Shown piece after piece: positions 4,935 to 5,349 of a stretch of DNA of 5,349 nucleotides (positions are counted from its first letter, which is position 1; every line of letters starts with the position of its first letter). The notes below the pieces were generated by a model that did no database searches, was not told where the DNA came from, and saw only the letters and a program-made list of their open reading frames with translations. The translations under genes and the position numbers were made by a program. Origin of the DNA: Microbacteriaceae bacterium (GTDB lineage Bacteria; Actinomycetota; Actinomycetes; Actinomycetales; Microbacteriaceae); the NCBI GenBank assembly GCA_947454285.1, contig CANGJO010000068.1, forward strand, positions 1-5,349, read 5' to 3'.

Positions 4935-5349
4935 ATGATCCTTGTAATTGGCGAAGCCCTGATTGACCTATTTGAGAACCGCCACCAGGCCGGTTCATTC
5001 AATGCGATTGTTGGTGGCGCTAATGCCAACGTTTCGATTGCGCTTGCTCGACGAGGCACACCGCAGCAATTTCTTGCTCGTATTTCTAACGATGGTTTCG
5101 GCAAGATTATTCGCGCCAAGCTTGAGGCCAATCACGTTGGTTTGGATCACGCAATTTCCGCCAAAGAACAAAGCACTCTTGTGACAGTTTCCTTGGACTC
5201 CGCAGGTGTGCCCAGTTATGCGTTTTATGTAAATGGCACCGCCGACTGGGCGTGGACTCCGGAAGAACTTCCATCTGATGCCGATCTTGAAAACATGCAC
5301 GCAACCGCAATTCAATTTGGTTGCTTGACCATGGCTATGGGCCCCGGCA
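4935..5349 (+). CDS. PfkB-family carbohydrate kinase, fructokinase-like (partial, N-terminal 138 residues)
   Basis: The family transfers phosphate from ATP to a sugar. The frame starts with ATG at 4935 and is open to the right edge; the C-terminal half with the ATP site and catalytic Asp is outside the window. The visible part begins MILVIGEALIDLFE, the typical first strand of the family. It then has the substrate-side signature VVGGANANVSIALARRG in modified form (IVGGANANVSIALARRG, residues 25-41) and ISNDGFGK at 50-57, as in fructokinases and ribokinases. The usual GGAPAN has Asn30 in place of Pro. VSLDSAGVPSYAFYV and GTADWAW follow around 88-110, again typical of fructokinase-like members. 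The substrate cannot be fixed without the rest. It is transcribed away from the operon from a shared 30-base intergenic region, which suggests possible common control, and the neighbouring HAD phosphatase may act on related sugar phosphates. Confidence 0.9.
   Translation, partial: MILVIGEALIDLFENRHQAGSFNAIVGGANANVSIALARRGTPQQFLARISNDGFGKIIRAKLEANHVGLDHAISAKEQSTLVTVSLDSAGVPSYAFYVNGTADWAWTPEELPSDADLENMHATAIQFGCLTMAMGPG

Noticed and set aside
4995..5315. Minus-strand frame of 106 codons opposite the sugar kinase
   Set aside because: The plus-strand frame encodes a clear PfkB N-terminus; the minus frame shows no motif and is a shadow.
1..5349. Defence system, mobile element, CRISPR array or prophage
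   Set aside because: No transposase, integrase, nuclease, toxin-antitoxin or spaced direct repeats were seen; the content is ordinary chromosomal signalling and metabolism.

Overview
The window looks like a chromosomal segment of an actinobacterium of moderate GC content. A small-genome member of the Microbacteriaceae, such as the freshwater Rhodoluna/Aquiluna type, is my best guess. That is inference from protein style (alanine- and lysine-rich proteins, a WCxxC glutaredoxin, a DesK/NarL-type kinase with a LuxR-type regulator), from TTG start use and from promoters that appear to give leaderless transcripts. I see no insertion sequence, tRNA, rRNA, CRISPR array or phage gene.

Layout. Positions 1-265 hold the start of a minus-strand gene that runs off the window, with a very basic, low-complexity N-terminus. 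Positions 266-560 hold no gene. On the minus strand, in the direction of that gene, they carry several potential RNA hairpins: two compact junctions, a hairpin followed by a T-run, and a perfect 8-base complement of the gene's Shine-Dalgarno sequence. Positions 561-4904 hold a tight five-gene minus-strand run. In transcription order it is an eight-helix membrane protein, a HAD-family phosphatase, a small glutaredoxin, a LuxR-type response regulator and a membrane histidine kinase. The gaps are 1, 18 and 3 bases, then a 1-base overlap (TAATG), so this is almost certainly one operon. Positions 4905-4934 are a 30-base divergent promoter region. A plus-strand PfkB-type sugar kinase starts at 4935 and runs off the right edge.

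How the genes may work together. The regulator and kinase form a complete two-component pair in the unusual order regulator first, and the 1-base overlap implies matched production. The kinase has no recognisable extracellular ligand domain. Its signal is probably sensed in or near the membrane, or relayed through its long internal cytoplasmic segment. The glutaredoxin directly upstream, and the two closely spaced cysteines in the membrane protein at the head of the operon, suggest a possible thiol-redox theme, but nothing proves it. The HAD phosphatase and the divergent PfkB kinase both suggest sugar-phosphate metabolism.

The most noteworthy items are the candidate structured leader RNA at 266-525 and the apparent duplicated membrane-plus-helix architecture of the histidine kinase. 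All structure calls were made by eye, without folding or database searches.
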